Positions 1-8,738 are shown, counted from the stretch's first letter. The stretch: 64,000 nucleotides of DNA from Croceibacterium_B sp035470785 (GCA_035470785.1 DATIQN010000065.1:12252-76251), one strand, 5' to 3'. Made by a program: numbers and translations. The notes: a model not told the origin generated them from the sequence alone.

Positions 1-282
1 CGCGGGCAAGTCCACTTTCGCGTGTCGCGAAAGTTGGCTCCCGGCGCCCATCCCTCGCTCCTGCTCGGCGGCGCACGATATCCGCTTACCGGGGGCGGCG
101 CCGACGTCTGGGCGCAGGACAAGCGCATGGACGCCGCGATCATCGCAGCGATGCGCTCGAACGATTCGATGAGCGTCACCGCGGTGGATCGCGCAGGGCG
201 CCGTTTCACCGATCGCTACAGCCTCAAGGGCGCGGCCACCGCGATGGACGCGGCCACCGTGGGGTGCGCGCGGACGCGGTAA
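1..282 (+). CDS. IalB-like (invasion-associated locus B) protein, C-terminal part
   Basis: The frame is open from the window edge, so this is the last ~93 residues of a longer gene. It has a stretch with buried small residues (LLLGGARYPL), a WAQD motif, a repeated 'D-x-x-x-I-x-x-A-M' helix and a final Cys (TVGCARTR). This looks like the C-terminal half of the IalB domain, a small secreted/periplasmic family of unclear biochemical role. It ends about 40 bp before rlmN and on the same strand, so the two may be cotranscribed. The N-terminus and any signal peptide lie outside the window. The family call is from recognition of pattern only. Confidence 0.6.
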   Translation, partial: RGQVHFRVSRKLAPGAHPSLLLGGARYPLTGGGADVWAQDKRMDAAIIAAMRSNDSMSVTAVDRAGRRFTDRYSLKGAATAMDAATVGCARTR

Positions 283-324
283 TCTTCGCCGACATGTTTT
301 GCGCTGCGGCATCGGCCACCCTAT

Positions 325-1581
325 ATGCGCCTCGAAATGTCCCATACCGCACTTATGCCGATCCCCGGGCACGTCGACCCGATCACCGTCGCGCGCGACG
401 TCACTCCGCGCGCCGACGGCCGCGTTGAACTGATCGGCCTCCCGCGCAAGCGCATCGCCGAGCTGTTCGAGCAAGCGGGGCTGGACGCGAAGCAGGCAAA
501 GCTGCGTGCCAAGCAGATGTTTCACTGGCTCTACCACCGCGGTGTCACCCAGTTCGAGGCGATGACTGACATCGCCAAGACCATGCGACCTTGGCTTGCC
601 GAGCGCTTCGTGATCGGCCGACCCGAAGTGATCGAGGCGCAGCATTCGAGCGACGGCACCCGCAAGTGGCTGCTCCGGACCGCCGACGCGCACGATTTCG
701 AGATGGTTTTCATCCCCGACGCGGATCGCGGCACATTGTGCGTTTCGAGCCAAGTCGGCTGCACGCTCAATTGCCGGTTCTGCCACACCGGCACGATGCG
801 CCTGGTGCGCAACCTGACGCCGGGCGAGATCGTCGGCCAGGTCATGCTTGCGCGCGATGCGCTCGGTGAATGGCCAAAGGGCCGGATGGACATTCTCGAC
901 GATGAGGGCACCGCCGAATACACTGCCGACGGTCGCCTGCTGACCAACATCGTGATGATGGGCATGGGCGAGCCGCTGTACAATTTCGACAACGTGCGCG
1001 ACGCGCTGAAGATCGTCATGGACGGTGAAGGCCTAGCACTATCGAAGCGCCGGATCACGCTCTCGACCAGCGGCGTGGTGCCGATGATGGCCCGCTGCGG
1101 GGAAGAGATCGGCACCAACCTCGCAGTCAGCCTGCACGCCACCAACAAGGAAGTCCGCGACGAGATCGTGCCGCTGAACAGGAAGTACGGCATCGAGGAA
1201 TTGCTCGAGGCTTGCGCCGCCTATCCCGGCGCCTCGAACTCGCGGCGGATCACCTTCGAATACGTGATGCTCAAGGACAAGAACGACAGCGACGCCGACG
1301 CGCGCGAGCTCGTCCGGCTGCTCAAGCAATACAAGCTGCCGGCCAAGGTCAACCTGATCCCGTTCAACCCCTGGCCCGGCGCGCCGTATGAATGCTCGAC
1401 GCCGGAGCGAATCCGCCGCTTCGCCGAGATCGTCTTCGAAGCTGGCGTCTCGGCGCCGGTGCGCACCCCGCGCGGCCGCGACATCGACGCCGCCTGCGGC
1501 CAGCTCAAGACGGCGGCCGAGAAGAAGAGCCGTGCCGAACTCGACCGGCTGGCGGCCGAAAAGCAGGCCGCGCTTGGATGA
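325..1581 (+). CDS. rlmN: RlmN, dual-specificity rRNA/tRNA adenine-C2 methyltransferase (radical SAM)
   Basis: RlmN methylates C2 of A2503 in 23S rRNA and A37 in some tRNAs, using a radical-SAM mechanism with a methyl-cysteine intermediate. The protein has 418 residues. The radical-SAM CxxxCxxC motif is at residues 146-153 (CTLNCRFC). The C-terminal DIDAACGQL motif carries the second conserved cysteine of the mechanism, and NLIPFNPWPG is typical of the family. The start at 325 has a second Met four codons later (337) that could equally be used. It follows the IalB-like gene closely. Function is secure; only the exact start is uncertain. Confidence 0.96.
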   Translation: MRLEMSHTALMPIPGHVDPITVARDVTPRADGRVELIGLPRKRIAELFEQAGLDAKQAKLRAKQMFHWLYHRGVTQFEAMTDIAKTMRPWLAERFVIGRPEVIEAQHSSDGTRKWLLRTADAHDFEMVFIPDADRGTLCVSSQVGCTLNCRFCHTGTMRLVRNLTPGEIVGQVMLARDALGEWPKGRMDILDDEGTAEYTADGRLLTNIVMMGMGEPLYNFDNVRDALKIVMDGEGLALSKRRITLSTSGVVPMMARCGEEIGTNLAVSLHATNKEVRDEIVPLNRKYGIEELLEACAAYPGASNSRRITFEYVMLKDKNDSDADARELVRLLKQYKLPAKVNLIPFNPWPGAPYECSTPERIRRFAEIVFEAGVSAPVRTPRGRDIDAACGQLKTAAEKKSRAELDRLAAEKQAALG

Positions 1582-1730
1582 TCATGCGGGCTGACGCCTG
1601 AACCTTTCACCGCAGCCCGTTCACGATTCCTCGCGCAATTAGGCGAGGCCGCGAGCGTTCATGTGGGGTTGTGGATCGCTGACGGACGTTTGGCGTTCTG
1701 AGGGGCGACAAGAACGGAAAGGTCCGCACG

Positions 1731-2087
1731 ATGAAGAAGACATTCCTTGCCTTGGCCGCCGCGTCGCTGGCGCTTCCCGCGGTGCCCGCCGCGGCCGATC
1801 CGCCGTCGTGGGCGCCGGCGCACGGGTGGCGTGCTCACCGTCACGCTTACGCCGAGCACTACTACACCACTGGCAACGGCATCCGCTATTGGCGCGGCAA
1901 TGACGGCCGGTACTACTGCCACCGCTCCAACGGCACGACTGGCCTGATCGTCGGCGCCGCCGGCGGCGCGCTTCTCGGCCGCGCGATCGACACGCACGGT
2001 GAGCGGACGACAGGCACGGTCCTCGGCGCGGCGATCGGCGGGCTGCTCGGACGCCAGATCACCCGCGGTGAGGTGCGCTGCCGCTAA
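1731..2087 (+). CDS. Glycine-zipper (2TM domain) exported protein
   Basis: A 118-residue protein with a cleavable signal peptide (MKKTFLALAAASLALPAVPAAA). A His/Tyr-rich stretch follows, then two glycine-zipper segments: LIVGAAGGALLGRAI (about residues 71-85) and VLGAAIGGLLGRQI (about 98-111). Such zippers pack in the membrane or cell envelope; the family has no defined enzymatic role. It stands alone, with a 150-bp gap before it and a clear intrinsic terminator after it. The start has an upstream GGAAAGG-like ribosome site. Confidence 0.8.
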   Translation: MKKTFLALAAASLALPAVPAAADPPSWAPAHGWRAHRHAYAEHYYTTGNGIRYWRGNDGRYYCHRSNGTTGLIVGAAGGALLGRAIDTHGERTTGTVLGAAIGGLLGRQITRGEVRCR

Positions 2088-2112
2088 GATGGATTCGAAG
2101 AAAGTCCCCCGG

Positions 2113-2147
2113 GGGCCGCGCGGCGGGTATCGTCGTGCGGCCCTTTT
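2113..2147 (+). terminator. Intrinsic terminator after the glycine-zipper gene
   Basis: A 7-bp stem GGGCCGC (2113-2119) / GCGGCCC (2137-2143) is followed immediately by TTTT. It lies 26 bp after the stop codon at 2087 and separates this gene from the amidohydrolase gene. Confidence 0.7.
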
Positions 2148-2185
2148 GCGTATGATGCTACGCAATTGACCTTGCGGAGAGTGCC

Positions 2186-3391
2186 ATGATCGAAGCCGCC
2201 CTCGTCTCTTGCGACGACCACCTCGACCTCAACATGCTGCCCGCCGACGTGTGGCAAAAGCGCATGGCGGCGAAATGGGGCGAACGGTCGCCGCAGGTCC
2301 AGATTTCGGACAAGGGCGGCATGTGGATGGCCGACGGCGAATCCTGGGGCTTCTGGTCGGGCACCAAGAGCAGCTTCTTCGGGAACGGGCCCAAGCCGAT
2401 CCACACCGCCTACGATCGCGGCGGAGTCGAGGACCTGACCGAGCTGCGAGCCGGCCACGCCAAGCTGCGTCTCGAAGACATGGATCGCGACCATGTCTGG
2501 GCGCACCTCGTGTTCGGACCCGTCACTAGTATCAAGACCGCCGATCCCGAGTTCATGCAGGCCTGCTATGCCGCCTACAATGACTGGCTCTACGAGGACT
2601 TCTGCTCCGCCGCGCCCGACCGCCTGATCGGCGTTGCGATGCTGCCGCCGACGCCCGAGGCCGCGCAATCCGAACTGCAGCGCCTCGCCAAGCGCGGCGG
2701 GGTGCGCCAGGCAAATCTGCAGATCGCTGTCGCCGAGCCGCGTCTGGAGGATCCGCGCTGGGAGCCGTTGTTCGACTTGCTCGAGCAGTCGGGCATCGTG
2801 CTCAGCTTCCATGTGACCGTGTTCCCAGGCGTGACAACGGCGTTCGACAAGTACAAGGGCAGCCCTGGCGCGACCTTCCTACACGCCAAGATGTTCATCG
2901 AGCAGTTCCTCGACCCGTTCGTCGACCTGTTCGCCTGGGGCATCCTCGAGCGGCACCCGAAACTCAAGATCGTCATCGCCGAAAGCGGCGTCGGCTGGGT
3001 GCCGTGGGTCGTCGAGGAACTCGACTACCGCTACTGGCGCCTATGGGAATGCAAGGAGTTCTGGGACGACAAGGGCGGGATACCGCACAAGATGAAGCCC
3101 AGCGAAGTGTTCCAGCGGCAAGTCTACGGCACTTTCCAGCAAAGTCCGACGGCCATGCGGCTGCTCGAGTTCTGGGGACCCGAAAACCTGCTGTGGGCGA
3201 GCGACTACCCGCACCCGGATTCGATCTGGCCCAACTCGGTGCGCACCATCGGCGAAACGATGGGTCACATGGATCCGAACGACGTTCGCAAGCTCGTCGG
3301 CGGCAACGCGGCGCGGCTTTACGGGCTCGATCTGTCGAAGGCGACCGTCACCGCGCGGCTGCTGATCGGAGGCGAAAAAGTTGCCGCGTAG
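2186..3391 (+). CDS. Amidohydrolase family protein (amidohydrolase-2 type)
   Basis: A 401-residue protein of the ACMSD-like amidohydrolase-2 superfamily, which contains metal-dependent decarboxylases and hydrolases. Visible family features are the N-terminal DDHLDL strand (where many members have D-x-H-x-H), the ESGVGWVPWVVEELD segment in the middle and the C-terminal ASDYPHPDSIWPNS motif carrying the conserved metal-binding Asp. The first metal motif reads H-x-D instead of H-x-H, so the metal dependence and reaction cannot be deduced. The substrate is unknown. GGAGAG lies 8 bp before the ATG. No pathway neighbours give a hint. Confidence 0.85.
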   Translation: MIEAALVSCDDHLDLNMLPADVWQKRMAAKWGERSPQVQISDKGGMWMADGESWGFWSGTKSSFFGNGPKPIHTAYDRGGVEDLTELRAGHAKLRLEDMDRDHVWAHLVFGPVTSIKTADPEFMQACYAAYNDWLYEDFCSAAPDRLIGVAMLPPTPEAAQSELQRLAKRGGVRQANLQIAVAEPRLEDPRWEPLFDLLEQSGIVLSFHVTVFPGVTTAFDKYKGSPGATFLHAKMFIEQFLDPFVDLFAWGILERHPKLKIVIAESGVGWVPWVVEELDYRYWRLWECKEFWDDKGGIPHKMKPSEVFQRQVYGTFQQSPTAMRLLEFWGPENLLWASDYPHPDSIWPNSVRTIGETMGHMDPNDVRKLVGGNAARLYGLDLSKATVTARLLIGGEKVAA

Positions 3392-3426
3392 GAACCGCTT
3401 GCCGACCCGCCGACTTCTTAAAGGCG

Positions 3427-3931
3427 ATGGCCGCCGAAACGCTCGATCCGGTCCTCCCGAAACGAGTCCAAGAAAGGGCCGAGCGTGCGCTCGACGCGGC
3501 ACATGACAAGGAACTCAAGCTCGCCACCGCAGAAGGCTGTACCGGCGGGCTGCTCGCCGCTCTGTTGACCGACGTGCGCGGGCGCGGCCACATGTTCGAC
3601 CGCGGCTTCGTGGTGTATTCGAAGCAGGCCAAGTGCGACTTGCTCGGCATAGCCCGCGAGAAAGTCGACAATTGCGGCGCGGTGAGCGAGCCGATCGCGC
3701 GGGAAATGGCGCTCGGCGCACTGCGCCGGTCGACATCGCGGTTTCGATTACCGGTTTTGCTGGGCCAGCCGGCCCCGACGACGACGAAGGCCTTGTCCAT
3801 TTCGCCTGCGCCGGCACGACGGCGACATCAAACATCGCGAGGAGCATTTCGGCACGATAGGCCGCGACGGCGTGCGTATTGCTGCGCTTGAAACCGCGCT
3901 CGAAATGATCGCGCAGGCGCTGGAGACATGA
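3427..3931 (+). pseudogene. CinA-family (nicotinamide-nucleotide amidase) gene with two frameshifts
   Basis: Three pieces of one ~165-residue CinA C-terminal-domain protein are spread over three frames. Frame 1 from ATG 3427 gives ATAEGCTGGLLAALLTDV and ends near 3730. The next piece, in the frame of position 3633, gives DIAVSITGFAGP and LVHFACAG. The last, in the frame of 3818, gives DGDIKHREEHFGTIGR and runs to TGA 3929-3931. Each shift is explained by one missing base (about 3730 and about 3815). The catalytic domain would deamidate NMN in pyridine nucleotide salvage, which is notable next to the NAD synthetase. It may be a real pseudogene or two sequencing errors. Confidence 0.85.
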
Positions 3932-3941
3932 GTTGCCATTT

Positions 3942-3958
3942 GTATCCTTTTAGGATAC
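3942..3958. promoter_or_regulatory. Perfect palindrome (candidate operator) before the HTH-NAD synthetase gene
   Basis: GTATCCT-TTT-AGGATAC is a perfect 7-bp inverted repeat with a 3-base spacer. It ends 9 bp before the ATG at 3968 of a protein whose N-terminus is a helix-turn-helix domain. The position over the ribosome-binding/promoter region fits autoregulation. Binding is inferred, not shown. Confidence 0.5.
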
Positions 3959-3967
3959 TACCTCCAG

Positions 3968-6253
3968 ATGCATAGAGCTGGTGAAAAGATTCGCGCCTGG
4001 CGCGAGCGCCAACGTCCGCCCCTCACAGCAGCGGAATTTGGTCAGAAATACGGCGAACCCGAACCGTGGCCGAGCCGTACGATCTATGGCTGGGAGACTC
4101 GCGGCAAGATACCGCGCCCGAGTATCCAGAAGCGCTTGAACGAGCTTGGTATTTGCGACCCCGGCGACTGGCTCGAAGCGCCCTCCGACATGGCGTCGCG
4201 CCCCGCCGATCCCAAGGCGCACCCGTTCTACGACATGCACCGCCACGGCTTCGTCCGCGTGGCGACCAGCACCCCGCGCGTGCGCACCGCCGACGTCGCC
4301 TTCAATCGCGACGGCATCATCGACGAAGCCCAGCGCGCCCACGCCGCGCACGTCGATTTGCTCGTCTACCCCGAGCTGGGCGTGTCGTCCTACGCGCTCG
4401 ACGACCTTGTGATGCAGTCGGCGCTGCTCGACGCGGTTGAAGATGCGGTGGCCGCGATCGTCGCCGCCAGCGCCGGCCTCACCCCCGTACTGCTGATCGG
4501 CGCGCCGTTGCGGCACGAAGGACGGTTGTACAACTGCGCGCTTGTCATCGCCGACGGCAAATTGCTCGGCGCGGCGCCCAAGAGCTACCTCCCCAACTAT
4601 CGCGAGTTCTACGAGAAGCGCTGGTTCGCCTCGGGGTGGGACATCAAGGGACAAACGATCCGCGTTCGCGATGCCGAGATACCCTTCGGCGCCGACCTGA
4701 TATTTGCCTCGAACCAATTGCCCGGCTTCAAGCTCCACATAGAAATCTGCGAAGATTTCTGGGCCGCCATCCCACCCTCGACCCTGGGTGCGCTCGCCGG
4801 CGCCACGATTCTTGCCAACCTGTCCGCTTCGAACATCGTCATCGGCAAGGCCGACGAGCGGCACATGCTCTGCCGTTCGCAATCGGCACGGACCGCCTCG
4901 GCTTACATCTATTCCGCAGCGGGCCATGGCGAGAGCACGACCGACCTCGCCTGGGACGGCCAGGGGATCGTCTACGAGCTCGGCGACCTCCTCGCCGAGA
5001 GCGAGCGCTTCAGCCTGCGTCCCGAGTTGTGCATCGCCGACGTCGACACCGCGCGCATCCTCGGCGATCGCATGCGCCTGCCGACGTTCAACGACGCCGC
5101 CGAGCGAACGGCCCACCCTGTCAGAGTTGTCAACTTCGACCACCGCCCGGCCGCCGGCGACATCGGCCTGCAACGCCCGATCCGCCGCTTCCCGTTCGTC
5201 CCCAACCGCCCCGACAAGCTCGACGCCGATTGCTACGAGGCGTTCAACATCCAAGTCGACGGCCTGATGCGCCGCTACGAGCAGACCCGCGGCGACAGCT
5301 TGATCATCGGCATTTCCGGCGGCCTGGACTCCACGCACGCGCTGATCGTGACCGCCAAGGCGCTCGAACGGCTCGGCCTGCCGCGCACCTTGATCCGCGG
5401 CTACACGATGCCCGGTTTCGGCACCTCCGAAGGCACGAAGTCGAACGCCTGGAAGCTGATGCAAGCGATGGGCATCACCGCCGAGGAAATCGACATTCGC
5501 CCGGCGGCGACGCGAATGCTTGAGGACATCGGCCATCCTTTCGCCGGGGGCCAACCCGTCTACGATGTGACTTTCGAGAACGTGCAGGCGGGTTTGCGTA
5601 CCGATTACCTTTTCCGCCTCGCCGGACAGCACAACGGCTTCGTCGTCGGCACCGGCGACCTTAGCGAACTGGCGCTCGGCTGGTGTACCTATGGGGTCGG
5701 CGACCAGATGAGCCATTATGCGGTCAACGCCGGCGTGCCCAAGACGCTGATCCAGTATCTTATCCGCTGGGTCACGCGCACGAACCAGTTCGAACCGGCG
5801 ACCGACGCGGTCCTTGAGGCGATTCTTGGTCAGGAGATCAGCCCCGAACTGGTGCCGATCGGGGAAGACGGCGAAATCCAGAGCACGCAGCAGAAGATCG
5901 GACCCTACGAGCTCAACGACTTCTTCCTCCACCACACCATGCGCTTCGGTCAGCTGCCGTCCAAGGTCGCCTTCCTAACCTGGCACGCCTGGCGCGACCG
6001 AACGCACGGTGCCTGGCCGGCCGAGTTTCCCGAGGCGGCGAAGAACGAATACGACCTAGCCACCATCCGCAAATGGCTCGAAAGCTTCCTGTTCCGCTTC
6101 TTCGAGCTCAGCCAGTTCAAGCGCAGCGCGATTCCCAACGGCCCGAAGGTTTCGAGCGGCGGCGCGCTTAGCCCACGCGGCGACTGGCGCGCGCCGAGCG
6201 ACGCCGCTGCGGACGTATGGCTCGCCGAACTGCGGACGAACGTACCCGGCTAG
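3968..6253 (+). CDS. nadE: Glutamine-dependent NAD+ synthetase with N-terminal XRE-like HTH domain
   Basis: It makes NAD+ from deamido-NAD+, ATP and glutamine, the last step of NAD synthesis. Of 761 residues, about 5-70 form an extra helix-turn-helix domain (EKIRAWRERQ, TAAEFGQKYG, SRTIYGWETRG, PSIQKRLNELG). The glutaminase (nitrilase-fold) domain follows with catalytic E136 (YPELG), K205 (PKSYLP) and C261 (EICEDFW). The synthetase domain has the PP-loop SGGLDS at 450-455. A conventional start would be Met75 (4190), but the frame is open without interruption from 3968 and no good ribosome site precedes 4190. The CinA-family remnant lies just upstream. The enzyme call is very secure; translation of the HTH part with it is an inference. 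Confidence 0.93.
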   Translation: MHRAGEKIRAWRERQRPPLTAAEFGQKYGEPEPWPSRTIYGWETRGKIPRPSIQKRLNELGICDPGDWLEAPSDMASRPADPKAHPFYDMHRHGFVRVATSTPRVRTADVAFNRDGIIDEAQRAHAAHVDLLVYPELGVSSYALDDLVMQSALLDAVEDAVAAIVAASAGLTPVLLIGAPLRHEGRLYNCALVIADGKLLGAAPKSYLPNYREFYEKRWFASGWDIKGQTIRVRDAEIPFGADLIFASNQLPGFKLHIEICEDFWAAIPPSTLGALAGATILANLSASNIVIGKADERHMLCRSQSARTASAYIYSAAGHGESTTDLAWDGQGIVYELGDLLAESERFSLRPELCIADVDTARILGDRMRLPTFNDAAERTAHPVRVVNFDHRPAAGDIGLQRPIRRFPFVPNRPDKLDADCYEAFNIQVDGLMRRYEQTRGDSLIIGISGGLDSTHALIVTAKALERLGLPRTLIRGYTMPGFGTSEGTKSNAWKLMQAMGITAEEIDIRPAATRMLEDIGHPFAGGQPVYDVTFENVQAGLRTDYLFRLAGQHNGFVVGTGDLSELALGWCTYGVGDQMSHYAVNAGVPKTLIQYLIRWVTRTNQFEPATDAVLEAILGQEISPELVPIGEDGEIQSTQQKIGPYELNDFFLHHTMRFGQLPSKVAFLTWHAWRDRTHGAWPAEFPEAAKNEYDLATIRKWLESFLFRFFELSQFKRSAIPNGPKVSSGGALSPRGDWRAPSDAAADVWLAELRTNVPG

Positions 6254-6313
6254 GAACCCGCAGCCTCGGCAGCCGTTGACCCGCGGAAACCAACATTTGT
6301 GGGGAGATTTCGC

Positions 6314-6586
6314 ATGCGCATCGTTTTGGCCGCCGCGCTCGTGGCAGGACTGGCTCTCGCCGGATGCTCGCAGGAAACGCAGAAGGATGCCGCCGCCGCG
6401 GCAAGCGACGCTGCGACCGACGCGGCGAGCAACACCCAGCAAGTTCTCGGCAAGGCCTCGACCGCGCTCGGCAACGCGGCGAGCCGTATCCACACCGGCG
6501 ACAACGACGCCGCGACGACGAGCTCAACGAGTTCGAGCGACGGGGCCACGACCACGACGACGACAACCACTACCAAGTCTGACTGA
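6314..6586 (+). CDS. Small lipoprotein, Ala/Thr-rich
   Basis: A 90-residue protein. It has a lipoprotein signal peptide with lipobox LAGC (MRIVLAAALVAGLALAGC), so it should be acylated and anchored in the envelope. The rest is low-complexity: an Ala/Asp-rich helix (AAAAASDAATDAASN) and a Ser/Thr tail with a run of nine Thr. The start at 6314 is chosen because GGGGAG (6301-6306) lies seven bases before it; a frame-mate ATG at 6299 lies upstream of that site. No known domain. Function unknown. Confidence 0.65.
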   Translation: MRIVLAAALVAGLALAGCSQETQKDAAAAASDAATDAASNTQQVLGKASTALGNAASRIHTGDNDAATTSSTSSSDGATTTTTTTTTKSD

Positions 6587-6709
6587 TCCGCGCCGGACAG
6601 AGAAGGTTCAGCGGCGAAGCGCCAGCTCTCGCAGGAGAATACGGACAATGGGGGTTGCCTTCGGCGACCGAACGGCCTGTATTCGCCTGACTAGTCGAGA
6701 GAGGATCGC

Positions 6710-7309
6710 ATGCAGCTTCGCAACAAGAAGGTCGCCGCCGCGCTGGCCGCGATCGCCGTCGCCGGATCCTTTTCCCTGATGGCCGCCCAATCCGGCCAGG
6801 CAGTCGCCGCAACGTCGACCGCCCCGGCGTGGTCCATCCAACCCGGCGGCGCACTCGACGCCGCGGCGCGCAACGGGTCCGACACGATTGCCGTCAAATT
6901 CGCCAAGTGGGGCGGGACGATCAATTTCGATCCCGACAACCCTGGCGCCGCGGCGATTCATATCGACGTCGACCTGGCCAGCGCCTCGATCGGTGACAGC
7001 TTCAAGGATGAGCTGCTGCAGGGCGATGAATTTTTCGGCACCGCGAGCGCCCCGACGGCGACTTACCAGAGCAGCTCGGTCGAGGCCCTGCCCGACGGGC
7101 GCTTCGTGGCCCACGGCACACTGAACCTTCACGGGATGTCGATGGCGCAGGATGTCGAGTTCCGGCTTAGCGGCAGCGGTGCGCAGCGCCATGTCGAGGG
7201 CAACGCCTCGATCGATCGGCTTGGGTTCGGCATCGGCACCGGCTCGCACGGCAACGACCTCGCCAACTCGGTTGCCCTGACCTTCGCGTTCGACGCCAAA
7301 CGCAGCTGA
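6710..7309 (+). CDS. YceI-family periplasmic protein
   Basis: A 199-residue lipocalin-like YceI protein. These are periplasmic and bind long isoprenoid or lipid-like molecules. A signal peptide (MQLRNKKVAAALAAIAVAGSFSLMAAQSGQAVAA) precedes the fold, which shows the family pattern VKFAKWGGTINFD, HIDVDLASAS, ELLQGDEFF, GTLNLHGMS and VEGNASIDRLGFGIG. Its stop codon overlaps the start of the SDR gene (TGATG), so it heads a four-gene operon with an SDR, a cytochrome b and a molybdoenzyme. In E. coli yceI is likewise paired with a cytochrome b561 gene. Confidence 0.9.
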   Translation: MQLRNKKVAAALAAIAVAGSFSLMAAQSGQAVAATSTAPAWSIQPGGALDAAARNGSDTIAVKFAKWGGTINFDPDNPGAAAIHIDVDLASASIGDSFKDELLQGDEFFGTASAPTATYQSSSVEALPDGRFVAHGTLNLHGMSMAQDVEFRLSGSGAQRHVEGNASIDRLGFGIGTGSHGNDLANSVALTFAFDAKRS

Positions 7310-8067
7310 TGACCCGCCCGGCCGCGCTCGTCACCGGCGGCGTCCGGCGCATCGGTGAGGCCATCGTCCGCCGCTTTGCCGCCGAAGGCTGGCATGTGGT
7401 GATCCACTGCCGCACCGCGACCGCAGGGGCCGGTGAACTGGCGTCCAACCTGCCGAGCGCCGAGGTCGTCAGTTGCGACCTGGCCGACACCGCAGCTGCC
7501 GTCGCTATGATCGAACACCTCGCGGCTCGGCTCGACGACTGGCGCGTGCTGATCAACTCCGCCTCGGTGTTTCGCCCCGACGCGGCGACCGCGCTGGATC
7601 CGGCGACATTCGCCGAAGCGATGCAGGTCAATGCCGCCGCCCCCGCGGCGATTGCGCAGACTTTCCTGCGCCTCGCCCGCTCGAAGACCGGGCGGCGGGT
7701 CGTCAACCTGACCGACCAGAAGGTCGCCAATCCCAATCCCGATTTCTTCAGCTACACCGCGAGCAAGCACGCGCTGGCGGCGACGGTGCCGATGATGGCG
7801 ATGGCCGCCGGTCCGGCGGACCGGGTCTACGCTCTCGCCCCGGGCGCGATACTCGCCAGCCACGACCAGTCCCCGGCCGAAACCGAAGTATCGCACCGGA
7901 TGAACCTCCTCGCCCGCCGCACCGGCGCCGACGAGGTTGCCAACGCAGCGTGGTTCCTCGCCACCGGCCCGCTCGCGAGTGGGCAGACGCTCTTTGTCGA
8001 TTCGGGCCAGCATCTGCTAAGCCAGCCGCGCGACGTCATGTTTCTCGCGCGCGAGGAGAGGGGATGA
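7309..8067 (+). CDS. SDR-family oxidoreductase, pteridine-reductase-like
   Basis: A 252-residue short-chain dehydrogenase/reductase. The nucleotide-binding motif is TGGVRRIG at residues 9-16. This TGxxRRIG form, with an Arg that favours NADPH, is typical of pteridine reductases/FolM. The active-site YTASK motif comes from FFSYTASKHALAA. NSAS replaces the common NNAG motif, again as in pteridine reductases. It starts in a one-base overlap with yceI and ends in an ATGA overlap with the cytochrome gene. A role in reducing a pterin is inferred from motif and context; the substrate is not known. Confidence 0.87.
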   Translation: MTRPAALVTGGVRRIGEAIVRRFAAEGWHVVIHCRTATAGAGELASNLPSAEVVSCDLADTAAAVAMIEHLAARLDDWRVLINSASVFRPDAATALDPATFAEAMQVNAAAPAAIAQTFLRLARSKTGRRVVNLTDQKVANPNPDFFSYTASKHALAATVPMMAMAAGPADRVYALAPGAILASHDQSPAETEVSHRMNLLARRTGADEVANAAWFLATGPLASGQTLFVDSGQHLLSQPRDVMFLAREERG

Positions 8068-8738
8068 AGAAGCACCGCCTGTCGACGCGGGCCTGGCACT
8101 GGGTAAACCTGCTCGCGCTGGTGATCCTGTTCATGTCGGGCCTCAACATCTCGAACGCCCACCCGCACCTTTACTGGGGCCAGTGGGGCTTTGAGCCGAG
8201 GCGGGCGTGGTTGAACGTCATCGAATTTCCCGGCTGGGCGACGATCCCCGGCTATTACAACCTCGCCGCCGCGCGCCAATGGCACATCCTTTTCGCCTGG
8301 GTCTTCGCGGTGGGGCTGTTGGTCTACCTGCTGATCGCCCTCGCCAACGGCCACCTCCGGCGCGATATCGTCACGGACCGCAAGGAATGGCGCTGGTCGG
8401 CAATCAGGGCGGACATCGCCGCCCACCTGCGGTTCGATTTTCATCACGGCGCGGGCAAGTACAACTTCCTGCAGAAGCTCGCCTACGGAGTGGTGCTGTT
8501 CATCCTGCTGCCGCTGATGATCGCCAGCGGGATGGCGATCAGCCCGGGCACCGATGCCGCTTTCCCGTGGCTGCTCGATGTGTTCGGCGGAAGGCAAAGC
8601 GCTCGTTCGATTCATTTCATCGTCGCCTGGACTTTGTTCGGATTCTTTATCCTCCATGTCGTGCTGGTGCTGCTGTCAGGGCCTTTTGGTCAGCTGCGCG
8701 ACATGATCACCGGAGCGCGCAGCGATGAAGCGGCGTAA
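8064..8738 (+). CDS. Cytochrome b (b561-type) membrane subunit
   Basis: A 224-residue integral membrane protein with about four to five hydrophobic helices. Putative haem-ligating histidines lie in the first helix (STRAWHWVNLLAL), the second (ARQWHILFAW) and the later ones (RSIHFIVAW and FILHVVLVL). It should pass electrons between the quinone pool and a periplasmic partner. The start at 8064 is set by the ATGA overlap with the SDR stop and by GAGGAGAGG just upstream. Its 3' end overlaps the molybdoenzyme gene by 14 bp, indicating a functional pair. The overall arrangement resembles, but is not the same family as, MsrQ of MsrPQ. Confidence 0.88.
   Translation: MKKHRLSTRAWHWVNLLALVILFMSGLNISNAHPHLYWGQWGFEPRRAWLNVIEFPGWATIPGYYNLAAARQWHILFAWVFAVGLLVYLLIALANGHLRRDIVTDRKEWRWSAIRADIAAHLRFDFHHGAGKYNFLQKLAYGVVLFILLPLMIASGMAISPGTDAAFPWLLDVFGGRQSARSIHFIVAWTLFGFFILHVVLVLLSGPFGQLRDMITGARSDEAA

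Noticed and set aside
3950..5935. Very long open frame (~660 codons) on the - strand opposite the NAD synthetase
   Set aside because: It is the antisense shadow of a GC-rich gene; the + strand frame has clear catalytic motifs. The same holds for long frames opposite uvrA (20611-22899) and sucD-sucA (37048-39315).
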